Shown here one piece after another: positions 41,589 to 50,560 of a stretch of DNA of 64,000 bases. Origin of the DNA: Rugosimonospora acidiphila. Its GTDB lineage: Bacteria > Actinomycetota > Actinomycetes > Mycobacteriales > Micromonosporaceae. The DNA lies in the NCBI RefSeq assembly GCF_039543385.1, contig NZ_BAABJQ010000007.1:124001-188000 (forward strand). Reading direction: 5' to 3'. The notes under the pieces were generated by a model that ran no database searches, was not told where the DNA came from, and saw only the letters and a list, made by a program, of their open reading frames with translations. Position numbers and translations under genes: made by a program. Numbering within the stretch: position 1 is the first letter of the stretch; each line of letters starts with the position of its first letter.

Positions 41589-42041
41589 ATGACGAACCCG
41601 AGCGGTTTCGAGCTCGGCTCCGACGGCACCGCGCCGCTCGTCGTCGGAGTCGACGGATCAGGCACCTCCTGGCGAGCGCTGTACTACGCCTTCGGCATCG
41701 CGCGCAGGCAGAACGCGACAGTACTCGCGGTCTTCGCTGTCAGCAGCCCGATCGCTCTCGACGATGACGAGCTGATGGCCTGCGCGACGACGCAGGCGAA
41801 CGACCAGTTGGCCGACGAACTCAGGCTCACGATCCAGACCCTGGCGGCTGACTACCGGGTACGGACCACATTCGTCTCCTTGGTCGGCGATCCGGTCGGC
41901 ACGCTCATCCGGATCGCCGACGAACAACGCGCCGACGCGCTCATCATCGGCGCCAGCCAAGCCTTCATCCATCGCGTGCTTCCCTCGAAGGCCGTCCGCG
42001 CCGTGCGACGATGTCGTTGCCCCGTCATCGTTGTGCCGTAA
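41589..42041 (+). CDS. Universal stress protein with degenerate nucleotide loop
   Basis: A 150-residue single-domain UspA-type protein: VVGVDGSGTSWRALYYAFGIARRQ at the start and PVIVVP at the end. The usual ATP-binding signature near the C-terminus (G-x-x-G-x9-G-S) is altered: the segment reads GASQAFIHRVLPSKAV, so its second and third glycines are missing. ATP binding is therefore doubtful and a non-nucleotide USP is more likely. The ATG at 41589 is the first in frame. It lies 59 bp after the VOC gene and might be part of that transcript. Confidence 0.85.
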   Translation: MTNPSGFELGSDGTAPLVVGVDGSGTSWRALYYAFGIARRQNATVLAVFAVSSPIALDDDELMACATTQANDQLADELRLTIQTLAADYRVRTTFVSLVGDPVGTLIRIADEQRADALIIGASQAFIHRVLPSKAVRAVRRCRCPVIVVP

Positions 42042-42254
42042 GTCGCCCGCGTGCTGAACATGCCGGTCGCGACGACGGGCCCGCCTGTCGAGCCGCCCGG
42101 AGTCGTCCCTAGCGGGGGTGCGCCGCCGCTTAGCTCGGATCGCCCAGGCCCTGCTCGGCACCATCGCCGCCAGCGCCGGCCTCGACGACACCCCCACGCG
42201 GCACCCGACCCATCGCGACGCGTAACCGGGGGAGGGGCCGGCGGGCGCCGGTGC

Positions 42255-43439
42255 TCACCGGTACTCGGGCAGGCCCGCGTCGGTCGCCATCGACGCGCTG
42301 CCGCTGATCAGCATTCGCCGGAACAGGCTGGTGCGGAACATGCTGTTGCGCAGCCACAGCCCCCAGCCGGTGCCGGGGGCCAGGAACTTCCCGGGGTGGG
42401 CGCCGCGCTGCCACCGGTCCGCGTACTGGCGCATCCGGCGCTCGTACGCCGGGTAGGCGATCCGGTGGTCACCATTGGCGACGGCGAGTTCACCGGCCAG
42501 CACGTACGCGCCGACGACGCCGGTACCGACGCCCATGCCCCCGAGCGTCACGCCCCAGGCGGCGTCGCCGAGCAGCGCGACCCGGCCGGTGTGCCACTGC
42601 GGTACCCGGACCTTGCTGATCGAGTCGAAGTACAGTTCGGGCGCGTCCGACAGGGTGTTCAGCAGGTGCGGCACGTGCCAGGGCATGCCGGCGTAGGCGT
42701 CCTGAATGAGCTTCTTCTGCTGGTCGGTCTCGTGCCAGTCGACGTCCAGCGGCGGCGAGGCGAAGATCATCAGCGCGGTGGCCCGTGCCGGGTTCCGATG
42801 GTCGGCGGAGACGCTGGCCATCCGGCCCGGCACCGCGAAGTGCCGGGCGGTCGACGTGGCGTCGAAATCGTTGGGCAGGCTCCAGCCCGCGATGTGGTAC
42901 CCGAGGTGCCGCACATATCGCTCCTCGGGGCCGAAGGCGTGCCGGCGCACCGCGGAGTGCAGCCCGTCCGCGCCGATGACGAGGTCGAAGTCGCGCGACC
43001 CGGATCGGGCGAAGGTGACCCGCATCCCGTCGCCGGTGTCGGCCAGGCCGGTCACCGCGTCGCCGAACAGGTACTCGGTGCGCGGCTGGCTGCGCTGGTA
43101 GAGCAGGTGTGACAGATCGGACCGGTGCACCTCGAGGTCGCCACCCGTGAACTCGGCGGGCAGCGTGAAGATTTCTCGGTCGCGCTCGTCGACGCAGGTC
43201 ATCGCGCCGCCGTGGGTCTGCACGCGGCGCAGCTCGTCGAGGATGCCCAGCCGTTCGAGCACCCGCAGGTGCGTGGGGCCGCGGAAGTCGACCGGGAAGC
43301 CGCTGCCGCGCAGGGCCGCGGCGATCTCCACGACGGTGACCTCGGCGCCGTATTCGGCCAGGGCGCAGGCCAGTGCCGGTCCGGCCACGCCGGCGCCGGA
43401 GATCAGGGCGCGCAGGCCGCGCAACGGTGAGGAGTTCAT
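42255..43439 (-). CDS. FAD-dependent monooxygenase (PHBH/TetX-like)
   Basis: A 394-residue group A flavin monooxygenase. The FAD-binding GAGVAGPALACALAEYGAEV lies at the N-terminus, the DG motif is VIGADGLHSAVRRHAFG, and the GD motif is VALLGDAAWGVTLGGMGVGTG. The C-terminal part has no extra domain. Such enzymes hydroxylate aromatics or inactivate antibiotics such as tetracyclines and rifamycins. It is divergent from a TetR gene, with operator palindromes in the 89-bp gap, the classical layout of an inducible detoxification or degradation enzyme. Confidence 0.9.
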   Translation of the reverse strand: MNSSPLRGLRALISGAGVAGPALACALAEYGAEVTVVEIAAALRGSGFPVDFRGPTHLRVLERLGILDELRRVQTHGGAMTCVDERDREIFTLPAEFTGGDLEVHRSDLSHLLYQRSQPRTEYLFGDAVTGLADTGDGMRVTFARSGSRDFDLVIGADGLHSAVRRHAFGPEERYVRHLGYHIAGWSLPNDFDATSTARHFAVPGRMASVSADHRNPARATALMIFASPPLDVDWHETDQQKKLIQDAYAGMPWHVPHLLNTLSDAPELYFDSISKVRVPQWHTGRVALLGDAAWGVTLGGMGVGTGVVGAYVLAGELAVANGDHRIAYPAYERRMRQYADRWQRGAHPGKFLAPGTGWGLWLRNSMFRTSLFRRMLISGSASMATDAGLPEYR

Positions 43440-43460
43440 GGTGCCCGCCTTTGGTGTTGA

Positions 43461-43499
43461 AACTGTGTCCTATGGATACAGATTATGCTAGACACAGTT
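43461..43499. promoter_or_regulatory. TetR-type operators between divergent genes
   Basis: AACTGTGTC (43461-43469) and GACACAGTT (43491-43499) form a perfect 9-bp inverted repeat with 21 bp between; nested within it TGTGTCC-TAT-GGATACA (43464-43480) is a near-perfect 17-bp palindrome. All lie in the gap between the monooxygenase and TetR genes, so the TetR protein probably controls both. Confidence 0.75.
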
Positions 43500-43528
43500 A
43501 TCTGCGCTCGGCAAGGCGGGAGCTGAAA

Positions 43529-44299
43529 ATGGGCAACGACAACACCGACGCCGCGGTCGCGCTGCTGTGGGGGCCGCAGGCCCAGCCGCGGCGCGGGCCG
43601 AGGCCGACGCTGCGGCTGGACGCGATCGCGCGGACCGGCATCGAGATCGCCGACGCCGACGGGCTGGCGGCGGTGACCATGCAGCGCGTGGCCGAGCGCC
43701 TCGACGTGACCAAGATGGCGCTGTACCGGTACGTGCCGGGCAAGGCCGAACTGGTCGCGCTCATGATCGACCTCGGGCTGGGCGAGCCGCCGCCGGACGA
43801 CACCGCGCACGGCGGCTGGCGTCCGGTACTCGACGACTGGGCGCGGCGGCTGTTCGCCCGGTTCTGCCAGCACCCGTGGGCGCTGGAGGCTGCCGTCGGC
43901 GCCCGACCCATCGGCCCGAACGAGCTGAGCTGGATGGAGCACGCGGTCGCGGCGCTGAGCGGCACCGGCCTCGACGGGGGCGAGATGCTCGACGTGGTGG
44001 TCACCCTCGTCGGACACGCCCGCAACCTGGCCGCGCAGATGACGGCCGCCGCCGGTACCGGCGGGACGACTGGTCCGGGTCGTGGCGCGGCGCCGGACGC
44101 GTCGAGCCAGACCAGTCGAATCGAGCAGGCGATGGAATCGTCGTTGAGCGCCCTGATCCGGGGCCGCGAGCAGCGGTTCCCGGCGCTTGCCGCCGCCCTC
44201 GCCTCGGCGGTCGCGCAGGGCTCGCAGGACCAGGCCCTCGACTTCGGGCTCAACCGCATCCTGGATGGCATCGAGGCGCTGCTCGCGACCCGGCGATGA
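43529..44299 (+). CDS. TetR-family transcriptional regulator (TetR_C type)
   Basis: A 256-residue TetR protein. The HTH domain has LDAIARTGIEIADADGLAAV and MQRVAERLDVTKMALYRYVP with the recognition helix ending KAELVALM. The C-terminal region (about residues 80-250) has the helical TetR_C layout of drug-sensing repressors. The ATG at 43529 is chosen because GGCGGGAG lies eight bases before it and the upstream frame contains the operator region. It is divergent to the FAD monooxygenase. A 9-bp inverted repeat (44288-44296 with 44310-44318) overlaps its stop and may end transcription. Confidence 0.88.
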   Translation: MGNDNTDAAVALLWGPQAQPRRGPRPTLRLDAIARTGIEIADADGLAAVTMQRVAERLDVTKMALYRYVPGKAELVALMIDLGLGEPPPDDTAHGGWRPVLDDWARRLFARFCQHPWALEAAVGARPIGPNELSWMEHAVAALSGTGLDGGEMLDVVVTLVGHARNLAAQMTAAAGTGGTTGPGRGAAPDASSQTSRIEQAMESSLSALIRGREQRFPALAAALASAVAQGSQDQALDFGLNRILDGIEALLATRR

Positions 44300-44376
44300 A
44301 CGCCGACCGTCGCCGGGTGGGGGAGCTTGAGGGCCCCGCCCGGCGACGGATCGCTGCCGTCGGCGAACCGGTGCGG

Positions 44377-45942
44377 CTACGCGGCGTACGTCTCGAACTC
44401 GGCGACTCTCGGCGTCCCGGTCGAGCTGTTGATCTTAAAGGTGATCTTCTTCAGCGAGGTCGAGGGGAAGGTAATGGCGCCCGCCCCGCTGCCGGAGGCC
44501 AGGACGGCGCCGGTATCGGCGTTGAGAACCTGCCAGGACCCGATGAGGCCGGTGGCGCCCGACGCCTCTCGGATGTTGATCCTGGATACCGTCTTGGCGG
44601 CACTCCACTTGATCGAGATGTATCCGGTCGAGCCGGTCGGCGACCAGTAGGTGCTCAGGTTGCCGTCCTGCACGTTGCCGTAGCTCGTCCCGCTGGCCTT
44701 GCCGGAGCCGTCGGAGCCGGCGCCGATGCTGAGGTTGGTCCCGCTGGGCTGGGTCGGGGCGGTCGTGGGGCTTGCGGTCGGGCCCGACGTCGGGCTGGTC
44801 GGTGGCCTCGTCGTGGGGCTGGTCGGTGGCGTCTGCGGCGAGCAGCTGCCGTTCGACACCTGCAGGCCCTTGTTGGCGCCGGCCATCTGACCCACGATGG
44901 CGGGCACGCAACTGGCACCGTCAAGGGTGTAGGCGTACGGGATGCTGATGGTGGTGTTGGACTGCGGGTCGGGGCCGGCCGGGTGGTTCTCGCTGCCGGG
45001 GCTGGTCCAGGTCACGTTGTCGTAGATGTTGCCGCTGACCTGCCAGAAGCCGAGCAGGTCGGTGTAGAAGGTGCCCAGGACGTCCGCGGAGTCCTTGAAG
45101 TAGTTGTTCTCGACCTTCGCCTTTCCGCCGGCCCGGGGGTTGATCCCGGACTTGGTCAGGCCCACGTAGTAGTTGTTGTAGATGTGCGCCGTGCCACCGC
45201 GCAGCAGAGGCGTGCGGGAGTCGATGTTCTCGTACAGGTTGTGGTGGTAGGTGACCGGGCCGTTGCCCAGATCGCTGTCGCTGGAACCGACGAGCCCACC
45301 ACGGCCGGAGTTGCGGAAGGTGTTGTACGACACGGTCACGTAGTTGGTGTCGGCCTTCATGTCGATGAGCGAGTCGTACCCCTCGTCCTCGCCGCCCGAG
45401 GCCAGCAGCGTGTTGTGGTCGACCCAGACGTTGTGCACGTCGCTTTCCATGCCGATGGCGTCGCCACCATTCGACGTGGGCGAACCCGACTTCTTCACGT
45501 TCTGCACGGTCACGTTCTGGATGATGATGTTGCTCGACTCGCGGATGTGGATTCCCACCTGGTCGAAGACGGCTCCCGCGCCGACCCCGACGATCGTCAC
45601 ATTGCTGATCTGCTTGAGTTCGATGACACCGTCGGCGGTGTTGCAGCTGTCGCCCGACACCTTGGTCGTGTTCCCGACGGTGAAGGTCCCCTCGACCTGG
45701 ATGATGATCGGGGTACTGCTACTGGCCCGGGAGCACAGGGCCGCGTGGATCGCGGTCCCCGTGGTGGCCCGCACCGTCTGCCCACCCGCACCGCCGGTGG
45801 TTCCGCCGTTCTGGCTCGCGTAGCCGGTCACGCCGCCGGTCGCGGCCGACGCGTGGGGTATCACCAGAGCCACACCCACCGCGGCGGCAACCGCCGTCGT
45901 GGCCCCCGCCGCGAGAAGTCGCAATGCGACTGGTCGTCTCAT
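44377..45942 (-). CDS. Exported pectate lyase (PL1 type) with C-terminal binding domain
   Basis: A 521-residue exported enzyme. The signal peptide runs to about residue 34 (VALVIPHASA). The catalytic beta-helix has PL1 hallmarks: NVWVDHNTLLASGGEDEGYD, SLIDMKADTNYVTVSYNTF and the RTPLLRGGTAHIYNNYY segment carrying the R-x-P-x-x-R motif with the catalytic Arg. A Pro/Thr/Ser linker (about 365-395) connects to a C-terminal ~125-residue discoidin/CBM32-like domain (NLSIGAGSDGSGKASGTSYG onward). It cleaves polygalacturonate by beta-elimination outside the cell. An operator-like site at 46167 lies upstream. No other pectin gene is near except the beta-helix enzyme at 11772. Confidence 0.9.
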   Translation of the reverse strand: MRRPVALRLLAAGATTAVAAAVGVALVIPHASAATGGVTGYASQNGGTTGGAGGQTVRATTGTAIHAALCSRASSSTPIIIQVEGTFTVGNTTKVSGDSCNTADGVIELKQISNVTIVGVGAGAVFDQVGIHIRESSNIIIQNVTVQNVKKSGSPTSNGGDAIGMESDVHNVWVDHNTLLASGGEDEGYDSLIDMKADTNYVTVSYNTFRNSGRGGLVGSSDSDLGNGPVTYHHNLYENIDSRTPLLRGGTAHIYNNYYVGLTKSGINPRAGGKAKVENNYFKDSADVLGTFYTDLLGFWQVSGNIYDNVTWTSPGSENHPAGPDPQSNTTISIPYAYTLDGASCVPAIVGQMAGANKGLQVSNGSCSPQTPPTSPTTRPPTSPTSGPTASPTTAPTQPSGTNLSIGAGSDGSGKASGTSYGNVQDGNLSTYWSPTGSTGYISIKWSAAKTVSRINIREASGATGLIGSWQVLNADTGAVLASGSGAGAITFPSTSLKKITFKINSSTGTPRVAEFETYAA

Positions 45943-46480
45943 CCTCGCCTCACCTTCGTCTTCGAAATGCTGCGGATTACCGGTACTTCCGTGGTCATCC
46001 CGGCGGGCGCCGACGCCACCGACCTGTCGGCTGTCATCGGCCGGGTGTGCTCGCCCCAGACGTGGGCGCCCGTCTCGACGCGGACCGCTCGGAGGTGCGG
46101 CGGTGCCTCGCACCCAGACCGAGCCGTGCGCGTGGAGACGGAGTCGCTCGTCCCGTCAGCGTCTTGGGAAAGCGCATTCCTTAACACGGTGCAGCCCGAA
46201 CGAGGCGAAGTCAACGGATCACCGCGTGCAGGAATGTTGCAGTTCCTGAGGTTGCCGACACCCCGCGAGGCATTGACGGAGATCGAAGAGGAAGCTACCG
46301 TCCGTCGCGGGGGCGCGCCCCTCCAGCGGGCAGCCGTGGCTCGTGTCGTTCGGCGCGGTGGGTTGGCGGGCCGGGGTCATCGCCGGTCGGTGTGGCGCGG
46401 GTCACCGCGCCTCACATTCCGCGGGGATACTTCGTCGCTATAAGCGAACAGCCAGGCATTGTCCCCACGGAGGTATTCAC
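45943..46480. other. Intergenic region, 538 bp
   Basis: Between the divergent pectate lyase and the membrane-protein genes. It contains the LacI-type near-palindrome at 46167 and otherwise nothing gene-like: open frames crossing it on either strand lack ribosome sites and recognisable domains. Confidence 0.55.
46167..46180. promoter_or_regulatory. LacI-type operator-like site upstream of pectate lyase
   Basis: GGAAAGCGCATTCC is palindromic except at one position pair (GGAA-x-GCGC-x-TTCC) and has the central GCGC typical of LacI-family targets that control plant-polysaccharide enzymes in actinomycetes. It lies 225 bp upstream of the pectate lyase start. No LacI gene is adjacent. Confidence 0.45.
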
Positions 46481-46837
46481 GTGTTCGCCGCCTACGTCAC
46501 GGTCACCATCCTCGCCTCGATCTTCGCCGCCATCGCCGCCACCACCTACCTGATCGGCCACGACTATCCCAAGGCGCAGATGGACATGAAGCGCCTGCCG
46601 TACTCGTGGATGCCGAGGTTGGGCACTGTCCTGGCGGCGGGCTCCCTGGGGCTGCTGGCCGGGTTTGCCGTGCCGCTGCTGGGCACCCTCGCCGCCACCG
46701 GCCTCGTGCTGTACTTCATCGGCGCGCTCATCGCCCACCTGCGGGTCGGCTCCCGCAAGCTGGTCGGATGGGCCGTGTTCTTCGTTACCTCGGTGGCCAC
46801 TCTGGCCCTGGGCCTGGCCTACCACGGCATCTGGTGA
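46481..46837 (+). CDS. Small integral membrane protein, DoxX-like
   Basis: A 118-residue protein with about four membrane helices (residues 2-25, 43-64, 66-88 and 95-116), a short basic/Met-rich loop (DYPKAQMDMKRLPYSWMP) between the first two. This size and helix arrangement resemble the DoxX-like family of unknown or redox-linked function. GTG 46481 follows GGAGG by seven bases. It precedes the KS-ACP gene by 187 bp on the same strand and could be an accessory or immunity membrane protein of that cluster; this link is only positional. Confidence 0.75.
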   Translation: MFAAYVTVTILASIFAAIAATTYLIGHDYPKAQMDMKRLPYSWMPRLGTVLAAGSLGLLAGFAVPLLGTLAATGLVLYFIGALIAHLRVGSRKLVGWAVFFVTSVATLALGLAYHGIW

Positions 46838-47024
46838 TCCGTGGTGCGCCGGGACCCACCGAATGGTCCCGGGCGAGCGGATGCCGTTGACCGGTACGTG
46901 GTCGGTCATCGCATCATTGAATGCCTGGCTCATAGATTCATCTACCTACATCAGGGACATATGTCCCCTTTGGAGTACCGGATCGCGGACGTGGATTCCG
47001 ATGAGGCAGCAGAGGAGAAATCCA

Positions 47025-49001
47025 ATGGACGGGGATGCTTTCGAGGCGCGGTCGGTGGCGGTGATCGGGATGGCCTGCCGGCTGCCGGGCGCGTCAGGGC
47101 CGGATGAACTGTGGAAGCTGCTGGTTGAGGGTGTTGACGCGACGGGCACGACTCCGCCCGAGCGTTACGAGTTGGACGCCGTGTACTCCCCGCGGCGAAC
47201 GCCGGGGAAGCTGGCTGCCCGTCGCGGCGGGTACCTGAACGGCATGGCGGACTTCGATGCCGCGTTCTTTGGTATGTCCGCCGCCGAGGCGGTCGAACTC
47301 GACCCGCAGCAGCGGTTGCTGCTGATGACGGCCTGGGAGGCGCTGGAGGACGCCGGCCAGCGCCCCGACCTGCTGGCTGGCGGCCGGACCGGGGTGTTCG
47401 TCGGTAACTCGCGCGCGGACTATCTCGAAAACGCGTTCCGGCAGGGACTGGAGGCGGCGACGGCCGCGCAGTTCAACAACGTTCGTTCGCTGCTCGCGGC
47501 GCGCCTGTCCCACTTCTTCGACCTGCGGGGGCCCAGCGTCGTCGTGGACACCGCGTGTTCGTCATCGCTGGTGGCCGTGCACCAGGCCGTACAGAGCCTC
47601 CGCGCCGGGGAGAGCCGGCTCGCGCTGGCCGCGGGCGTGAACCTTCCGCTGAGGCCGGATGAGGGCGTCATGATGTCGCAGGCCGGAGCGCTGGCCGGCG
47701 ACGGTCGCAGCAAGTTCGGGGACGCGCGCGCGGACGGGCACGCGCCGAGCGACGCGGTAGCGGTCGTCGTGCTCAAGCCGCTGGCCGACGCCCTCGCGGA
47801 CGGCGACCGGGTACGCGCCGTCATCGTCGGCAGCGCGATCGGCAACGATGGTCGCACCAGCGACTCCGTGCTGAACCCGTCGCTGACCGGGCAGGTGGAG
47901 TCGCTTCGCTGGGCCTACGCGGACGCGGGCGTGGACCCGGCCGACGTGGACTACGTGGAGGCGCACGGGTCCGGCTCGCCCGCGCTGGACCGTCTGGAGC
48001 TCACCGCCCTGGGACAGGTTCTGGGGACGGGGCGGGCGGCGGACCGGCCGCTGCTGGTCGGCTCCGTCAAGTCGAACATCGGCCACGCCGAGGCGGCGGG
48101 CGGCCTGGCCGGTCTGATCAAGGCGGTGCTGTGCCTGGAGCACGGCAAGGTCCCGGCCAGTCTCCACGTCGAGACTCCGCGTCCCGACGTGGCCTGGGAC
48201 GAACTGCCGGTGCGGATACCGGCGACCCTGACGCCCCTACCCGACGCCGGCCGTCCGGCCATCGTCGGAGTGTCCGGGCAGGGTTCCTCGGCCCTCAACG
48301 CGCACGTGGTGCTGCGCCAGACGCAGACCGTCCAGTCTCCGGACGACGAGGAGGGCGGCGGCGCGCCGTACCTGTTGGCCATCTCGGCCCGCACGCCCGA
48401 GGCTGTTCGGGCCCTGTGCCGCGCGTACGCGGTCTACCTCGCCCCCGACGGTCCGGGCGCCGGGTACGCCCTGCGGGATATCTGCCGCAGCGCCGCCCTG
48501 CGTCGCCAGCACCTGGAGCACCGGCGAACGGTGATCGGGACCTCGCGTGACGAGTTGGTGGCCGCGCTCGACGGAACCGGGTCGTCACCGGCCGACCCCG
48601 CCCTCGCCGACCCCGTCCTCGCCGACCCCGTCCTCGCCGAACTCGCCGCCCGCTACCGCGCGGGGGAGACGATCGACTGGGAGGCGGTGTTCGGCGCACC
48701 CGGTAGGTACGTCCCGCTACCCACCTACCCGTGGCAGACCAGGCGCTACTGGCCCGGCGAGGGGCAGGATCGGGATGGTGGCGACCTGGCGACGTGGATC
48801 CTGCGCCAGCACGCGCGCACGCACTTCCACGCCGGGTCCACCCTCGCCGACATCGGCATCGACTCGCTGGCGAAGCTGCAACTGATCATCGAATTGCAGA
48901 GGAAGACCGGCCACGAGCTGGACCCCGAGGTCGTCGGCGGCCTGCGTACGGTGGGCGAGCTGTACCAGTGGGCCCGGGAACTTGAGGCGGTGCCCCGATG
49001 A
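47025..49001 (+). CDS. Ketosynthase-ACP polyketide synthase lacking an acyltransferase domain
   Basis: A 658-residue PKS protein. The ketosynthase fills residues 1 to about 425 with catalytic Cys178 (DTACSSSLVAVHQAV), His314 in EAHGSGSPALD (Ser for the usual Thr residues) and His354 in SNIGHAEAAGG. After it come PYLLAISARTPEAVRAL and RRTVIGTSRDELVAAL, the KS-AT linker, then a short repeat-rich stretch, then YRAGETIDWEAVFG and LPTYPWQTRRYWPGE, the post-AT linker. The AT core is absent. An ACP follows (about 590-650) with the phosphopantetheine Ser614 in IGIDSLAKLQL. The ATG at 47025 follows GAGGAG. The ACP must be loaded in trans; the overlapping adenylation gene is the obvious candidate. Confidence 0.9.
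   Translation: MDGDAFEARSVAVIGMACRLPGASGPDELWKLLVEGVDATGTTPPERYELDAVYSPRRTPGKLAARRGGYLNGMADFDAAFFGMSAAEAVELDPQQRLLLMTAWEALEDAGQRPDLLAGGRTGVFVGNSRADYLENAFRQGLEAATAAQFNNVRSLLAARLSHFFDLRGPSVVVDTACSSSLVAVHQAVQSLRAGESRLALAAGVNLPLRPDEGVMMSQAGALAGDGRSKFGDARADGHAPSDAVAVVVLKPLADALADGDRVRAVIVGSAIGNDGRTSDSVLNPSLTGQVESLRWAYADAGVDPADVDYVEAHGSGSPALDRLELTALGQVLGTGRAADRPLLVGSVKSNIGHAEAAGGLAGLIKAVLCLEHGKVPASLHVETPRPDVAWDELPVRIPATLTPLPDAGRPAIVGVSGQGSSALNAHVVLRQTQTVQSPDDEEGGGAPYLLAISARTPEAVRALCRAYAVYLAPDGPGAGYALRDICRSAALRRQHLEHRRTVIGTSRDELVAALDGTGSSPADPALADPVLADPVLAELAARYRAGETIDWEAVFGAPGRYVPLPTYPWQTRRYWPGEGQDRDGGDLATWILRQHARTHFHAGSTLADIGIDSLAKLQLIIELQRKTGHELDPEVVGGLRTVGELYQWARELEAVPR
48591..48647 (+). repeat. 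15-bp tandem repeat at the missing AT position
   Basis: Three tandem copies of a 15-bp unit (GCCGACCCCGTCCTC, first copy with one change) plus a partial fourth encode Ala-Asp-Pro-Val-Leu repeats. They lie exactly between the two linkers that normally flank an AT domain in the KS-ACP protein. Confidence 0.85.
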
Positions 49002-50503
49002 GCGAGCCCCGGAACGCCTACGACTGGTTTGCCCGCTCCGCGGACGCGTGCGGCGACGGCTGCCATGCCCTGGAGGTCGCCGGTGAACGGTTGACCTACG
49101 CGGAGCTGCGTGGCCTGGCGGAACGGCTCGCCGCACGGCTGATTGCGGTGAACGGCGGAAGCGCGCCACGACGGGTCGGTCTCCTGGCCGGCCGCTCGGT
49201 GGTGGCGTACGCCGGTTACCTCGCCGTGTTACGCGCCGGCGCGGCGGTCGTACCGCTCAATCCCGAGCACCCCGCCTCCCGCATCCGAAGCATCGTCGAC
49301 GCCGCCGGGATCGACCTGGTACTGGCCGACACCGCCGGTGCCGGTGCCGGTCTCGGCGTGCCCGAGCTGGTGGCGGACGCGTACCAGGCCGGCGGCGGGT
49401 CGGTGGCCTCGCCACGGTTCCGGGACGCCGACCCGGACGACATCGCGTACATCATCTTCACCTCGGGATCGACCGGCGTTCCCAAGGGCGTGCCGATCAC
49501 GCACGGCAACCTCGGTGCCTACCTGGGCCAGCTGGCGTCCCGGTACGAGATCGGCCCCGGCAGCAGGGTCTCGGGCAACTTCGACCTCACCTTCGACGGC
49601 TCGGTACACGACCTGTTCGTCACCTGGGCGGGCGGCGGAACCCTGGTGGTGCCACAGCGCGCCCAACTCCTGTCTCCGGTGCAGGCGGTCAACACCCTGC
49701 GGCTCTCGCACTGGTTCTCGGTGCCCTCGCTGATCTCCTTCGCCGCACGCCTGGGCACGCTCGGACCGGGCAGCATGCCGACGCTGAAGTGGAGCCTGTT
49801 CGGCGGCGAGGCGGTCACGCTCGAGGCGGCGCGGCAGTGGCACAACGCCGCGCCGGGCAGCCGGCTGGAGGTCCTCTACGGCCCGACCGAACTCACCATC
49901 GCCTGCGCCGCCTACCGGCTGGCCGCGGACCCCGCCGACTGGCCGCACACGCCCAACGGCACGGTTCCGATCGGGACGTGCCTACCCGCACTGGAGTTCG
50001 TGCTGCTGGACGAGGACGGCACCGAGGCCGACCGCGGTGAACTGTGCGTACGGGGCCCGCAGCGCTTCGGCGGCTATCTCGATCCCGCGAACGACCCGGG
50101 GCACTTCCGGCCCGCGGACGGGACGGCCGACCACTGGTACCGCACGGGGGACCGGGTGGCCTGGCATGACGGCGTCCTGGTCCATCTCGGCCGGACCGAC
50201 CACCAGGTCAAAGTACGCGGCCACCGGATCGAACTCGGGGAGGTCGAGGCGGCCCTGCGGCGGCTGCCCGGCGTGCGCGACGCGATCGTCCTCGCCGTGC
50301 CGGCCGCCGGCGGCGAACTGGAGCTGGCGGCCGCGGTCACCGGTCGTGAGTGCCTTCCCGAACGGTTGTACGCCGCGCTCGGCGACGACCTGCCGTCGTA
50401 CCTCTTGCCCCGCCGGATCACCGTGCTCGACCAGTTGCCGCTGAACGCCAACGGCAAGATCGATCGATCGTCCCTGCGCGTCGAACTCGCGCGGTCCCGC
50501 TGA
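48998..50503 (+). CDS. Free-standing adenylation enzyme (NRPS A domain)
   Basis: A 501-residue AMP-forming A-domain protein without its own carrier domain. Core motifs: FTSGSTGVPKGVPITHGN (P-loop), FDLTFDGSVHDLF carrying the Asp that binds an alpha-amino group, LYGPTELTIACAAY, GELCVRGPQRFGGY, WYRTGDRVAW and the C-terminal LNANGKIDRSSL with the catalytic Lys (about residue 487). It therefore should activate an amino acid as its adenylate and load a carrier protein in trans. It overlaps the KS-ACP gene by four bases (ATGA), so the ACP of that protein is the likely acceptor. The amino acid is not predictable with confidence. Confidence 0.9.
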   Translation: MSEPRNAYDWFARSADACGDGCHALEVAGERLTYAELRGLAERLAARLIAVNGGSAPRRVGLLAGRSVVAYAGYLAVLRAGAAVVPLNPEHPASRIRSIVDAAGIDLVLADTAGAGAGLGVPELVADAYQAGGGSVASPRFRDADPDDIAYIIFTSGSTGVPKGVPITHGNLGAYLGQLASRYEIGPGSRVSGNFDLTFDGSVHDLFVTWAGGGTLVVPQRAQLLSPVQAVNTLRLSHWFSVPSLISFAARLGTLGPGSMPTLKWSLFGGEAVTLEAARQWHNAAPGSRLEVLYGPTELTIACAAYRLAADPADWPHTPNGTVPIGTCLPALEFVLLDEDGTEADRGELCVRGPQRFGGYLDPANDPGHFRPADGTADHWYRTGDRVAWHDGVLVHLGRTDHQVKVRGHRIELGEVEAALRRLPGVRDAIVLAVPAAGGELELAAAVTGRECLPERLYAALGDDLPSYLLPRRITVLDQLPLNANGKIDRSSLRVELARSR

Positions 50504-50560
50504 CTCTACGACGCTCCCGCTGACCCGACGACCCTCATGGATCCATCGCGAGGTACTTCC

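Noticed and set aside
43567..46443. A 958-codon open frame on the plus strand
   Set aside because: It runs across the TetR gene and opposite the pectate lyase, with Arg/Gly/Ala-rich sequence and no ribosome site; both real genes explain the region.
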